Source of the DNA: CAZYFH01 sp965249175
Lineage (GTDB): Bacteria > Acidobacteriota > Vicinamibacteria > Vicinamibacterales > UBA8438
Length of the DNA: 64,000 nucleotides
Direction of reading: 5' to 3'
Assembly (NCBI GenBank): GCA_965249175.1
Contig: OZ252227.1
Coordinates: forward strand, 3,100,001 to 3,164,000
A program made the position numbers and the translations under genes. The notes beneath the pieces were generated by a model that saw only the letters and a program-made list of their open reading frames with translations, was not told the DNA's origin and made no database searches. Position 1 is the first letter of the stretch, and each line of letters opens with the position of its first letter. Below, piece after piece: positions 24,250 to 33,334 of this stretch.

Positions 24250-27141
24250 TCAGAATCGAAACAGCCTCGTGAACTTGACGACGAAGGCGCGGTTCTGGAC
24301 GAACGGCGTGCCCCGCAGCGACGACGTATCTCGCTGATCGTTGTAGACCACGAACAGCTCGCTGCCGGGCTGATACTCCCAGCGGAGCCGGAGGTTGGTG
24401 CCCAGGGAGTTGTTGCTCGAGTTGTACTGCAGCAGGCCCCCGAAGAACACCCGCGGCGTCAGAGTGTACGTGACGCGACTGGTCACGAGATTCGTCGTGA
24501 ACAGACCCGCCGGAAGGTCGATCTGATTCACCGAGATTCCCGGTTCGAACGACAACTGCGGCGTGATCTCGATCCGGCCCTGCCGGTAGCCGACCGAGGT
24601 GATGTGTCCATTGAAGAACTCGCCGCGCTGGATGGAGAAGGTGCCCGAGAACCGGCGCTGTGGTCCCATCGAGTACGACGCGAGGACGTCCTGGAAGTCG
24701 TACGCGCCGACCGGGATGGTCACGCCAGGTGCGATCAGAAAGGCTCGGACGAGCAGTTCGTAGCTCCGCTGGACGCCCACGCTGAAACCGTCGCTGTTCT
24801 CGAACGCAATCTGGAAGCGCGCCTGTTCGATCCGCGTCTCGACCTGCCCGGCGCCGTTCTCGATGTAGTCGAGGCTGCCGCCCCACGTGAACTGGCGAAT
24901 CATCTCGATCGAGCTGGGACGCGGGCTGTACTGCGCGGACACGAAGGTCTGCCGGAAATCGTCACGCCGCAGGAATCCGATCTCCGGGTTGAAGTTATCG
25001 CCGACGCGCAAGTGGTCGAGCTGTACCGCGTAGAGGTCGCCGTTGTAGCTGAACGCGGCCTGGTAGCTGGCGTCATCGCCTTCCAGCCCAGGTGTGCGCG
25101 TGCGGGCGTAGTAGCCGTTGAAGTTGACGTTGTCGTAGAACGAGAAGGCGGCGTCGAGGCCGTAGACCTCGTTGGTCCCGGCTCCCACGGTCGATACCGA
25201 CCGGCTGGTGAAGATGCCGCCGATCCGACTCCGGCGCAGGATGTCGCGCTTCACACGCAGGACGGTGAAATTGGTCCCGACAGCATTCGCACTCGTTGAA
25301 TCGTCGGTCTGAATGCTCACTGCCCCGATGCTGAACTTGCCGGCCTTCCCGGTGAGTCGACCGCCCCCCAAAATCGGTACGGTCTGTCCTCGTTCCAGCC
25401 CAATCCGCCGGCTGAAGAACATCGTCGGGGCGTTGCCGCCAAAGAAGCCGCCGCCCCCTCCGCCGGTAGCCCGGCCGAAATCGAAAATGCCGCGTCCCTC
25501 GAGGAAGAATTCCCGTTTTTCCGGGAAGAAGAGACTGAATCGCGTCAAGTTGACCTGCTGCTCATCCACCTCGACCTGCGCGAAATCGGTGTTGTACGTG
25601 AAGTCCGCCGTCAAGTTCTGGGTAACGCCGTACTTGACGTCGAAGCCGAGGTCGCCGGCGCCGTCATTCGAGATCCGTGGGACCGCGTTGACATCTGTGG
25701 CGAGTGAGCCGATCGCGTATGGCTTGACCTCGAATGTCCGGTTGCCCCCCGGAACCTCGATACCGGTCAGCGTGGCGGCATCCGACAGGCGAAAATCGCC
25801 CGGCGGGCCGGAGATGGGGATAGGGGTCACAAAGCTCGATTCGTTCTTCCACCGGATGCTCCGTACGAGCTGCATCCCCCAGATCTGCGCCGCGCCCGGC
25901 CTGAAGCGAAGGGACTTGAAGGGAATCTCGATTTCGACGGTCCATCCTCCGTCGAAGCGGCCCGTCCGTGTATCCCAGAGCGTGTTCCAGTCGCTGTTGG
26001 GGAACCCTTCGTCGGTGATCTCGTAATCCATGAAGCCGCCGAGAGGATTGACGAGGAAGCCGATGCCGCTCCGCCGATCGTAGAACGTGTCGAACACCAC
26101 GCTGAAGTAGTCGTTCTGGACCAGCTGGAACGAGTCACGTTGCATCTCGTTGGCGACCCATTGCGACTCGGGAGCCGAATCCCACACCCGCGCCGACACG
26201 TAGACGTTGCTGGCGTCGAAGAACACCCACGCCTCGGTTCGCTCGGTCGCCGGTGCTCCCTCATCGGGCAATTGCTGGATAAAACCACTGATCGGCGCAG
26301 TCGTCTCGTAAACCCCCTCGTCGAGCGCGCCGTCCGTCCGCAGCGGTTCAGTCAGGCGGACTGCCCGCACCGTGGCGCGTCCCGCCGTGTCGCGCGAGAT
26401 TGTGTCGGGCGCCTCTGGTGGCGGTGGGCCATCGACGACGGCGACGGCGGTGGGCGCCGCCGCGAAGCCGCCGCGGTCGACCGCAGGCACGGGCTCGCTC
26501 GGGAACGGCGGCGCGGGGTCGTCGCTGGCGCGCGCGGTCGGGGGCTCGACGGCGGGCACGGCCGGCGCGCCACGAGGGACGTTGGCCGCACGCGCCGGCG
26601 GAACCACGGCGCCGGATGGCAACCCACGCCTGAGCTCGGCGGCGAGCCGGTCCTGCAACTCAAAGAGCTCCGACACCATGCCGTCGATCACCGCGGTATG
26701 CACGACGGTAGCGGTCGCCACGTCTACAACGCGCGCGGTGATCCGCAACCGCTCGCGCAGCCGTTGGTAGGCGCCACTCACAATCCACTGGGCGTCGAGT
26801 AGGCGACCGGCCGCGACCTCGGTCGCGACACCCGTGTCGGCCGCGCGGTCGACGTTCGCGAGCGAGCTTTGGACCAACGCTCGCCCCACGATGGACCAGG
26901 GACCGACACGCTCCAAGTCGGCCCCGAGGGTCTCAGCGATGCCCGCCCCGATCCAGGCGTCTTCCGCGGCTGCCGAAATATTCACGAACGGCAGGACCGC
27001 GACGCGGTCGAGGTCGCCCGCCGGCGCGGACTGCGCGGCGCGGGGTGATGTGGACAACGAGCACGGACGCACCGCCGTACGAGGTGCGTCCGCCACCGCC
27101 ATCGACACCGAGAGCAGCAGGATCGACTCAGTAATGATCAT
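24250..27141 (-). CDS. FlgO/TolB-like domain fused to CBM9-like and DUF5916 outer-membrane barrel (paralogue)
   Basis: 963 residues, same architecture as 6782-9577. A signal peptide precedes the TolB/FlgO-like domain (V-A-V-L-P-F-V-N-I-S, W-I-G-A-G-I-A-E-T-L, W-I-V-S-G-A-Y-Q-R). Then come a Pro/Ala-rich linker, the CBM9-like domain (V-R-L-T-E-P-L-R-T-D-G-A-L-D-E-G) and the DUF5916 barrel (F-P-E-K-R-E-F-F-L-E-G). It ends F-V-V-K-F-T-R-L-F-R-F, a typical barrel C terminus. The start has GGGAAG upstream, and the 24-base palindrome at 27196 lies about 55 bases upstream. Probably outer-membrane, ligand unknown. Confidence 0.9.
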   Translation of the reverse strand: MIITESILLLSVSMAVADAPRTAVRPCSLSTSPRAAQSAPAGDLDRVAVLPFVNISAAAEDAWIGAGIAETLGADLERVGPWSIVGRALVQSSLANVDRAADTGVATEVAAGRLLDAQWIVSGAYQRLRERLRITARVVDVATATVVHTAVIDGMVSELFELQDRLAAELRRGLPSGAVVPPARAANVPRGAPAVPAVEPPTARASDDPAPPFPSEPVPAVDRGGFAAAPTAVAVVDGPPPPEAPDTISRDTAGRATVRAVRLTEPLRTDGALDEGVYETTAPISGFIQQLPDEGAPATERTEAWVFFDASNVYVSARVWDSAPESQWVANEMQRDSFQLVQNDYFSVVFDTFYDRRSGIGFLVNPLGGFMDYEITDEGFPNSDWNTLWDTRTGRFDGGWTVEIEIPFKSLRFRPGAAQIWGMQLVRSIRWKNESSFVTPIPISGPPGDFRLSDAATLTGIEVPGGNRTFEVKPYAIGSLATDVNAVPRISNDGAGDLGFDVKYGVTQNLTADFTYNTDFAQVEVDEQQVNLTRFSLFFPEKREFFLEGRGIFDFGRATGGGGGGFFGGNAPTMFFSRRIGLERGQTVPILGGGRLTGKAGKFSIGAVSIQTDDSTSANAVGTNFTVLRVKRDILRRSRIGGIFTSRSVSTVGAGTNEVYGLDAAFSFYDNVNFNGYYARTRTPGLEGDDASYQAAFSYNGDLYAVQLDHLRVGDNFNPEIGFLRRDDFRQTFVSAQYSPRPSSIEMIRQFTWGGSLDYIENGAGQVETRIEQARFQIAFENSDGFSVGVQRSYELLVRAFLIAPGVTIPVGAYDFQDVLASYSMGPQRRFSGTFSIQRGEFFNGHITSVGYRQGRIEITPQLSFEPGISVNQIDLPAGLFTTNLVTSRVTYTLTPRVFFGGLLQYNSSNNSLGTNLRLRWEYQPGSELFVVYNDQRDTSSLRGTPFVQNRAFVVKFTRLFRF

Positions 27142-27195
27142 CGGCTTCCCTATTCGACGACGACGAGGCGAAAAGTGTTGCTCTCATGGCAACCG

Positions 27196-27219
27196 TATAT
27201 GCTAAATATTTAGCATATA
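27196..27219. promoter_or_regulatory. 24-base perfect palindrome containing TGCTA-N6-TAGCA
   Basis: A perfect inverted repeat with core TGCTAAATATTTAGCA lies in the AT-rich gap between the divergent DUF5916 gene and dinB. Its core matches the TGCTA half-site and spacing of the site at 14973-14988. Being between divergent genes, it could control either or both. The two sites are 12 kb apart, which argues for a trans-acting factor rather than chance. Confidence 0.6.
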
Positions 27220-27335
27220 GATTCGCGGGCTTCAACTACGCCACGGGCCAGCAGGGTTCCGTTTCAGGCGCGCGGAGGAGTATATTCGTCTTTTATTCGC
27301 CAACACACAGGCGAGCCAAGCGCGCTGCAAGACCA

Positions 27336-28565
27336 ATGAACGCGGGCATGATATCGGCTCCTCGTATCTGCTGTCTCGATCTGGACACCTTCTTTGTCTC
27401 GGTCGAGAGGATTCTCGACCCGTCTCTCGAGGGCAAGCAAGTCGTCGTGGGTGGGCGTCCGGGAACTCGTGGCGTCGTCACCGCCTGCAGCTACGAGGTG
27501 CGCGCGGCGGGAGTGCGATCGGGGATGTCCCTGACCGAAGCCGGCCGCTTGGCACCTGACGCGGTCTACCTTCCGGTGCGGGGCAGCGCCTACGGCGAGT
27601 ACGCGGAGAAGGTGCGCGAGATCGCCGGTCGCTACTCGCCGGTGGTCCAGGTCGCCAGTATCGATGAGTTGTACATGGACTTCGCCGGCTGCGAACGTCT
27701 CTATCGGAGGCCTGGAGACGTGTCCGACGACGCCACCATCGATCGCACCGTGCGCGCGATGACCGCTGTGATTCACGACGAGCTCGGGCTTCCGTCCAGC
27801 GCGGGGATCGGCACCAGCCGTTCGATGGCGAAGATTGGGAGCGGCATCGCCAAACCGGCCGGCGTGCTCTTGGTGCCGGCCGGGAGCGAGGCCGCCCTGC
27901 TGGCCCCGCTGCCGGTGCGCACGTTGCCGGGGATCGGACCGGTGGCGGAGGGGAAGCTCCAGCGCGCCGGGCTCGCGACGTTGGGCCAGGTGGCCGCGAT
28001 GCCGGTCGCGGAGCTGCGACGGATCTTCGGTGCCTGGGCGGAGCACGTCAAGAACGGCGCTCGGGGGGTCGGATCGGCAGATCTGAGTCGCGACCGCCCG
28101 GCCTTTCGCGAGCACGACGCCGAGGGGGATTCGGTCGGCAGCATTTCCAACGAGCGGACTTTCCGTGCCGACGTTGGAGACTCCGCGACCATCGAGTCGC
28201 AGTTGTGCTCGCTGTGCGAACGGGTCTGCTGGCGAGCACGGCGGCGCGGTGTCAAGGCGCGCACCGTGACCATGAAGCTGCGTTACTCCGACTTCCAGAC
28301 GCTCACGCGGTCGCGCACCATCTCGCCAACATCGTCAGACGCGGAGGTCTACCCGGTGGTGAAGGACCTCTACCTCGGCGCGCGACATGGGCAACGTCGA
28401 GTACGTCTTCTCGGCGTCGGCCTCTCCCATCTCATTCTCTTCGAGCGTCAGCTCGCGCTGTTCGCCGGCGATCGACGGCGGGACACGGCTGTCGACGCGA
28501 TTCGCGAGCGCTTCGGCTACGACGCCGTGCGACTCGCCGGCGGGCGCCGCCACGGACGCTCTTAG
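27336..28565 (+). CDS. dinB: DNA polymerase IV (Y-family)
   Basis: 409 residues from the ATG at 27336 (one at 27348 is also possible); the frame extends to 27186 but homology begins at C-C-L-D-L-D-T-F-F-V-S-V-E. Y-family motifs: G-V-V-T-A-C-S-Y-E-V-R for the nucleotide site, A-S-I-D-E-L-Y-M-D-F with the catalytic acidic pair, and the helix-hairpin-helix L-P-G-I-G-P-V. The C terminus carries Q-L-A-L-F, a beta-clamp binding motif. It performs translesion synthesis. The palindrome just upstream may regulate it. It overlaps the convergent sugar dehydrogenase by 4 bases. Confidence 0.95.
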   Translation: MNAGMISAPRICCLDLDTFFVSVERILDPSLEGKQVVVGGRPGTRGVVTACSYEVRAAGVRSGMSLTEAGRLAPDAVYLPVRGSAYGEYAEKVREIAGRYSPVVQVASIDELYMDFAGCERLYRRPGDVSDDATIDRTVRAMTAVIHDELGLPSSAGIGTSRSMAKIGSGIAKPAGVLLVPAGSEAALLAPLPVRTLPGIGPVAEGKLQRAGLATLGQVAAMPVAELRRIFGAWAEHVKNGARGVGSADLSRDRPAFREHDAEGDSVGSISNERTFRADVGDSATIESQLCSLCERVCWRARRRGVKARTVTMKLRYSDFQTLTRSRTISPTSSDAEVYPVVKDLYLGARHGQRRVRLLGVGLSHLILFERQLALFAGDRRRDTAVDAIRERFGYDAVRLAGGRRHGRS

Positions 28566-29725
28566 TTGCCGACGGGCTCGAGCCGCACAATCGGTGTCGT
28601 TCCGCCGCGCCGGTCTTCGAGCGCCAGGTAGATCAGGCCGTCAGGTCCTTCACGCACGTCGCGGATGCGGCCCATGCCCCAGGCCAACGTCTCTTCTCGC
28701 TCGATCTGCCTCGAGTCGTCGTTCATGCTGAGACGGGCCAGCTGCTGTCCTCGGAGACCGCCCACGAAGAGGTCACCGCGCCACGCCGGAAAGCGGTCTC
28801 CGCTGTAAATCAGCAGACCCGACGTCGCAATCGACGGCACCCAGAAATGCGCCGGCGACTCGACGTCGTCACGCATCGTCCCCTCGTGAATCGCCAGACC
28901 GCTCCCGTAGTTCACGCCGTAGCCGACCACCGGCCATCCGAAGTTCGCACCAGGGAGGAGGCGATTGAGCTCGTCGCCGCCCTGTGGCCCGTGCTCGTTG
29001 ACCCAGATGTCGCCGGTCTCGGGGTGCACGGCGAGCCCCTGCGGATTGCGATGCCCGTAACTCCAAATCTCCGGCCGGGCCGACGCGTCGCCGACGAACG
29101 GGTTGTCGTCGGGCACACGACCGTCGTCCCGGAGTCTGACCGTGACGCCGTGATGGTTGGACGTGTCCTGCGCCGGGTGCGCATCGAGATCGCCGGTCGA
29201 TGGTGCCATGCGATCCCCCGCCGTGACGTAGAGATCGTGATTCCGATCGAACGCGAGCCTGCCGCCGTAGTGCCCGCGCCCCTGGGCGACCGCCTCGAAC
29301 ACATCCTCCACGTCGGTGAAGCGATCGTTCTCGAACCGACCTCGCACAACGGCGGTGGTGGAGCCTTCGCCGCTCGGCTTCGCGAAGCTCAGGTAGAGCA
29401 AGCGGTTCGTGGCGAAGTCGGGGTGGGGCCGCACGTCGAACAGCCCGCCTTGCCCTTCCGCGAATACCGCGGGCACGCCGGGGACGGCGTCGGGGAGGAG
29501 CCTGCCGTTCCGGATGATGCGCAGTCGTCCCGGCCGCTCGGTGACCAGCATGTCCCCACCCGGTAGCCATGCCATGGACCACGGCACCTCCAGCCCCTCT
29601 GCCACGGTGACGACACGGTAGTCGTGGTCCAGCGACCGGTGGACATCCTGCGCTCCGACATTGACCGACACCGTAAGGGACAACACTCCGCTGACAATGA
29701 CAAGCGCCACCGCCGTCCGACTCAT
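28562..29725 (-). CDS. Exported PQQ-dependent sugar dehydrogenase (YliI-type)
   Basis: 387 residues with a signal peptide (V-A-L-V-I-V-S-G-V-L-S-L) and GGGGAG before the ATG. The six-bladed propeller shows G-L-E-V-P-W-S-M-A-W-L-P, F-A-E-G-Q-G-G-L-F-D-V, W-S-Y-G-H-R-N-P-Q-G-L, N-E-H-G-P-Q-G-G-D-E-L-N and W-P-V-V-G-Y-G-V-N-Y. These motifs are diagnostic of soluble aldose dehydrogenases that bind PQQ and Ca2+ in the periplasm. The physiological sugar is unknown. Confidence 0.94.
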   Translation of the reverse strand: MSRTAVALVIVSGVLSLTVSVNVGAQDVHRSLDHDYRVVTVAEGLEVPWSMAWLPGGDMLVTERPGRLRIIRNGRLLPDAVPGVPAVFAEGQGGLFDVRPHPDFATNRLLYLSFAKPSGEGSTTAVVRGRFENDRFTDVEDVFEAVAQGRGHYGGRLAFDRNHDLYVTAGDRMAPSTGDLDAHPAQDTSNHHGVTVRLRDDGRVPDDNPFVGDASARPEIWSYGHRNPQGLAVHPETGDIWVNEHGPQGGDELNRLLPGANFGWPVVGYGVNYGSGLAIHEGTMRDDVESPAHFWVPSIATSGLLIYSGDRFPAWRGDLFVGGLRGQQLARLSMNDDSRQIEREETLAWGMGRIRDVREGPDGLIYLALEDRRGGTTPIVRLEPVGN

Positions 29726-29847
29726 AGTGAGCTCCCCTCTCGCAGACGTGCCGCAGCAACCTGGGCCCGGTGCCGGCTCCCGTCGCGATCCTCCCGTGAG
29801 TATACGCAGGGCTGCGCCCCAGGGAGAGGTATGCTCATGTCGTCTCT

Positions 29848-31611
29848 ATGTCTACACGGTCCACACGGTCCACACGTCGCCCGTCGTTGGTCCGCTGGGC
29901 AGCGCTCGCCGCCGCTCCCGTTCTGGTTGGAGGCGCCGTCTGGGCAACGCAGCTCGCCGTGCCCGATGTTGCCGCGACAACCAGCCGGGTGAGGCTCTCC
30001 ATCGTCGGCACCACGGACCTGCACGGTCGCGTGTTCCAGCGCGAGGGGCGCGGAGGACTGGCGCTGCTTGGCGGGTATCTGCGCAACCTGCGCGCGGCGC
30101 GGACGGCCGACGGCGGTGGGGTGCTGCTCTTGGACGCGGGTGACACCTTTCAGGGCGGCATCGAATCCAATCTGTCGGAGGGCGCGCTCGTCGTCGACGC
30201 CTACAACGCGCTCGGCTACGACGCCCTGGCCATCGGCAACCACGAATTCGAGTACGGGGCGCTCGACACCGCATCCGGAGACATCGAGCCGTCCGACATG
30301 CGCGGCGCGCTCAAAGCGGCGGCCGCGCGCGCGCGATTTCCCTTCCTCGCCGCGAACGTGATCGACGAGGCCACGGGACGGCCGGTGGCGTGGCCGAATG
30401 TCCGGCCGTCCACGATCGTCGAGACCGCGGGCCTCCGGGTGGGCATCGTGGGCGTGATGACCCGAGACGGGCTCTCCAAGACGCTCTTCGCCAACGTGCA
30501 GGGGCTCGGCACGACCGCGCTCGCGCCCACCGTCGAAGCCGAGGCGAGACAGCTGCGCCAGCGGGGCGCGGATGTGGTGTTGGTCCTGGCGCACGCCGGC
30601 GGCGCGTGCGTGCGGTTCGACGACCCCGCCGACCTGTCGTCCTGCGACGACGATGCGGAGATCTTCCGGCTGGCCAGGGAGCTCCCGGCCGGTCTCGTGG
30701 ATGCGATCGTGGCGGGACACAGCCACGCGGCGGTCGCCCACGAGGTGGCGGGCATTCCCATCGTCCAGGCGTACTCGAGGGGAAGAGCCTTTGCACGCGT
30801 GGATCTGACCGTCGCGCGCGGCGTCGGGGTCGTGTCGACGCGGGTCTTCGCACCACAGGCGGTGTGTGCCGCCGTCGGACCGGACGGGTCGTGCGCGGCC
30901 AGTGGCGTCGCACCCGCGAGCTACGAAGCGGCGGCGGTCGAGCCCGACGTCTCCGTGGTGGCGGCGATGCAACCGGAGCTCGAACGCGTGCATCGGTGGC
31001 GGACTGTTCCGCTCGGCATTACCCTCGAGACGCCGGTGCCACGGAACCGTGATGGCCTCGAGTCACCGCTCGGCAACCTCTTCGCGGATGCGATTCGGGC
31101 CGCCGTGCCGGGCGCGGACGTCGCAATCGGCATGGGCGCGCGACGCGGGGGACTGCGTGCCGATTTGCCGGAGGGCGCCCTCACACGGGGCCCGCTCTAC
31201 GACGTGTTCCCGTTCGACAACCGCGTGGCGACATTGGCGTTGACCGGGGCACAGTTGCGCCAAGCCCTGGCCGCCGAAATCGCCCGCGGGCGTCGGAGGT
31301 TCCCGAGCGTATCGGGTGTCCGCGTTCGCGTGACCTGCGAGGGCGATCGGCCGCAGATCGAGATCGTGAGGCCGTCGGGAGCACCGATCGGCCCGACCGA
31401 GACGCTCATCGTGGCAACGACGGACTTCTTCGGCTCGCGGGTGCGGTTCGGCTCTCCGGCGACGCAGCCGATGACGGCGCTGACGTCGGCGCCCCTGGTC
31501 CGGGATGCTGCCGCCAGCTGGCTCACCGCGCGTGGCGGACGGCTACGCGCCTCGGACCTCGCGCACCCGCCTCGCCTGGAGCCACTCGACGGCGGGACCT
31601 GCCTCTCGTGA
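29848..31611 (+). CDS. 5'-nucleotidase / UshA-like bifunctional hydrolase
   Basis: 587 residues, exported (hydrophobic segment V-R-W-A-A-L-A-A-A-P-V-L-V-G-G-A). The N-terminal metallophosphatase has T-T-D-L-H-G-R, D-A-G-D-T-F-Q-G, I-G-N-H-E-F-E-Y-G and G-H-S-H-A. The C-terminal 5'-nucleotidase domain has L-G-N-L-F-A-D-A and V-F-P-F-D-N. It likely hydrolyses nucleotides, UDP-sugars or cyclic phosphates in the periplasm. The N terminus encodes three Ser-Thr-Arg repeats from a 9-base repeat. Divergent from the sugar dehydrogenase. Confidence 0.93.
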   Translation: MSTRSTRSTRRPSLVRWAALAAAPVLVGGAVWATQLAVPDVAATTSRVRLSIVGTTDLHGRVFQREGRGGLALLGGYLRNLRAARTADGGGVLLLDAGDTFQGGIESNLSEGALVVDAYNALGYDALAIGNHEFEYGALDTASGDIEPSDMRGALKAAAARARFPFLAANVIDEATGRPVAWPNVRPSTIVETAGLRVGIVGVMTRDGLSKTLFANVQGLGTTALAPTVEAEARQLRQRGADVVLVLAHAGGACVRFDDPADLSSCDDDAEIFRLARELPAGLVDAIVAGHSHAAVAHEVAGIPIVQAYSRGRAFARVDLTVARGVGVVSTRVFAPQAVCAAVGPDGSCAASGVAPASYEAAAVEPDVSVVAAMQPELERVHRWRTVPLGITLETPVPRNRDGLESPLGNLFADAIRAAVPGADVAIGMGARRGGLRADLPEGALTRGPLYDVFPFDNRVATLALTGAQLRQALAAEIARGRRRFPSVSGVRVRVTCEGDRPQIEIVRPSGAPIGPTETLIVATTDFFGSRVRFGSPATQPMTALTSAPLVRDAAASWLTARGGRLRASDLAHPPRLEPLDGGTCLS

Positions 31612-31627
31612 CGTCGCGACCAACGCA

Positions 31628-33247
31628 CTACGCGACAGTATCACCGTCCTCACGAACCGCAGCCGACGCCATCTGACGCAGTTTCGCACGCTGGACCTTC
31701 ATGCCGTTCGGACTATCGGTGACGGGGAAGGCCGACACCGTCAGCACCCGCACCGGCACTTTGTACTTCGCCAAGCGGGCTGCACAGTGAGCCTGGATCT
31801 CGGCGGCATCAACAGTCGCGCCTTCTGCCGGGATCACAAAGGACACCGCGCGATCGGCACCCGCGACCGGGGCGGCCACGACTTGCGCCCCTGACACCGA
31901 CGGATGACCGAGCACCTCTGCCTCGATCTCTGCAGGATTCACCAGGTAGCCCCCGAGGCGCAGCACGTCGCCCATGCGGGTGAGGTAGTGGAATGCGTCC
32001 CCCGACTCGAGCGCAGCCAGGTCCCCCGTGCGCACGAAGCCGTCACTGGTCAGCGTGTTGGCCGTGGCCTCGGCGTCGTCCAGGTATTCGCTCATCATGC
32101 TGGGACCGCGGATCTCCAGTTCTCCCGGCACCCCTTCCGTGCACAGGTCGCCCGTTTCCGGATGCCGCACGCGGACCTCGGCACGGGCCGAGACGAGACG
32201 GCCGCCACCGCGCTTGCGTATCGACGGAGGATCATCGCGATCGCGGCGCGCCACCAGCGCCTGCATTTCGCTCATACCCCACAGCCCGACTAGGCAGAGC
32301 CCCCGCTGCTCGGCCCGCTCCACGATGTCGTCGAGTGTCGAATTGAAGGCGGCGAACCCAACGAACTCGACGTGCGCGAAGTGCGCTTCCCCGCCACTGG
32401 CGCGGAGCAGTCGGTCTACCATCTCGTCGCTCGCGTCGAAATGGGTGACCCGGTGGCGCCGAAGCATCTCGATTGACCGCTCGGCGTCGAATGCGTGCGT
32501 CAGCACCGTGGGACGGCCGGCCGCCAGCGCCGCGAGCGCGCCGGCGAACCCGAACACGCCGGTGAGGGGTAGGTCCTGAAGGACGACCGTGTGCGGCGCG
32601 TGATGGCCGAAATCCTGTGCCACGTCGGCGGCATGGCGCGCGACGCTGGCATGGGCATGCAAGACGAACTTCGGGGCCCGTGAGGTACCAGACGTGGTGA
32701 AGGTGTTGCAGCCGAGGGACGCCTGCGCCGCGTCGGCGTCGCGCGTGCCGTGGTCAAACAGCGAATCGTACGGCACGGAACGGAGGATGCCGGGCACGGC
32801 TCGTGCGGCCTCACCGGCCTCACCGTAGATCACGGCGCATTCCACTCGCTCCAGCGCCGCGCGGTCCACCGACTCCACGAGTCCCGGGAAGTCGATGCGC
32901 CGAAAGCCGGGCCACATGATGAGGACCTTCGACCCGGTGCGCCCGAGCACGTCCTCGACTTCGGCTGCCCGGAAGCGCGTGTTGACCGCCACCGAGATGG
33001 CGCCCAGGCGCGCGCAGGCGAAGTAGAGCACCAGGTAGGCCGGTGTGTTGGGCAGCCAGAAGGCCACCCGATCGGCCGGGCCGACGCCAAGCGCGGCAAG
33101 TCCTGCCGCGGCCTGTCTGGACGCCGACTCGAGGGCCCGAAAGGTCATGGTCTGGTCGCCGTAGTGAATGGCCGGCGCATCGCCGGACAACGTCACGGCG
33201 CGTGACAGGAGTCCGGTCACCGTCACCGGTTGGTCGGGCAGCGTCAT
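31628..33247 (-). CDS. AMP-dependent acyl-CoA synthetase/ligase
   Basis: 539 residues, class I adenylate-forming enzyme. The AMP/phosphate loop is T-T-S-G-T-S-R-A-P-K; further motifs are L-V-G-L-W-G-M-S-E, R-T-G-D-L-A and R-M-G-D-V-L-R-L-G-G-Y with the hinge before the catalytic C-terminal subdomain (K-Y-K-V-P and T-D-S-P-N-G-M-K). It probably activates an aliphatic or aromatic carboxylic acid to its CoA thioester in the cytoplasm. The acid is not determined. It stops 17 bases from the convergent 5'-nucleotidase. Confidence 0.92.
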   Translation of the reverse strand: MTLPDQPVTVTGLLSRAVTLSGDAPAIHYGDQTMTFRALESASRQAAAGLAALGVGPADRVAFWLPNTPAYLVLYFACARLGAISVAVNTRFRAAEVEDVLGRTGSKVLIMWPGFRRIDFPGLVESVDRAALERVECAVIYGEAGEAARAVPGILRSVPYDSLFDHGTRDADAAQASLGCNTFTTSGTSRAPKFVLHAHASVARHAADVAQDFGHHAPHTVVLQDLPLTGVFGFAGALAALAAGRPTVLTHAFDAERSIEMLRRHRVTHFDASDEMVDRLLRASGGEAHFAHVEFVGFAAFNSTLDDIVERAEQRGLCLVGLWGMSEMQALVARRDRDDPPSIRKRGGGRLVSARAEVRVRHPETGDLCTEGVPGELEIRGPSMMSEYLDDAEATANTLTSDGFVRTGDLAALESGDAFHYLTRMGDVLRLGGYLVNPAEIEAEVLGHPSVSGAQVVAAPVAGADRAVSFVIPAEGATVDAAEIQAHCAARLAKYKVPVRVLTVSAFPVTDSPNGMKVQRAKLRQMASAAVREDGDTVA

Positions 33248-33334
33248 ATCACTCGTGGCCTACGCCCTCGGCGGCGACGACCCCGCCATTCTACGGCGTG
33301 CCTTTTGTGTCCGCGGTCGGATACCGTAGGCAGC

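Noticed and set aside
31614..31637. GTCGCG...CGCGAC inverted repeat between the 5'-nucleotidase and AMP ligase
   Set aside because: Short 6-bp stem with a 12-base loop overlapping a coding end; expected by chance in GC-rich DNA.
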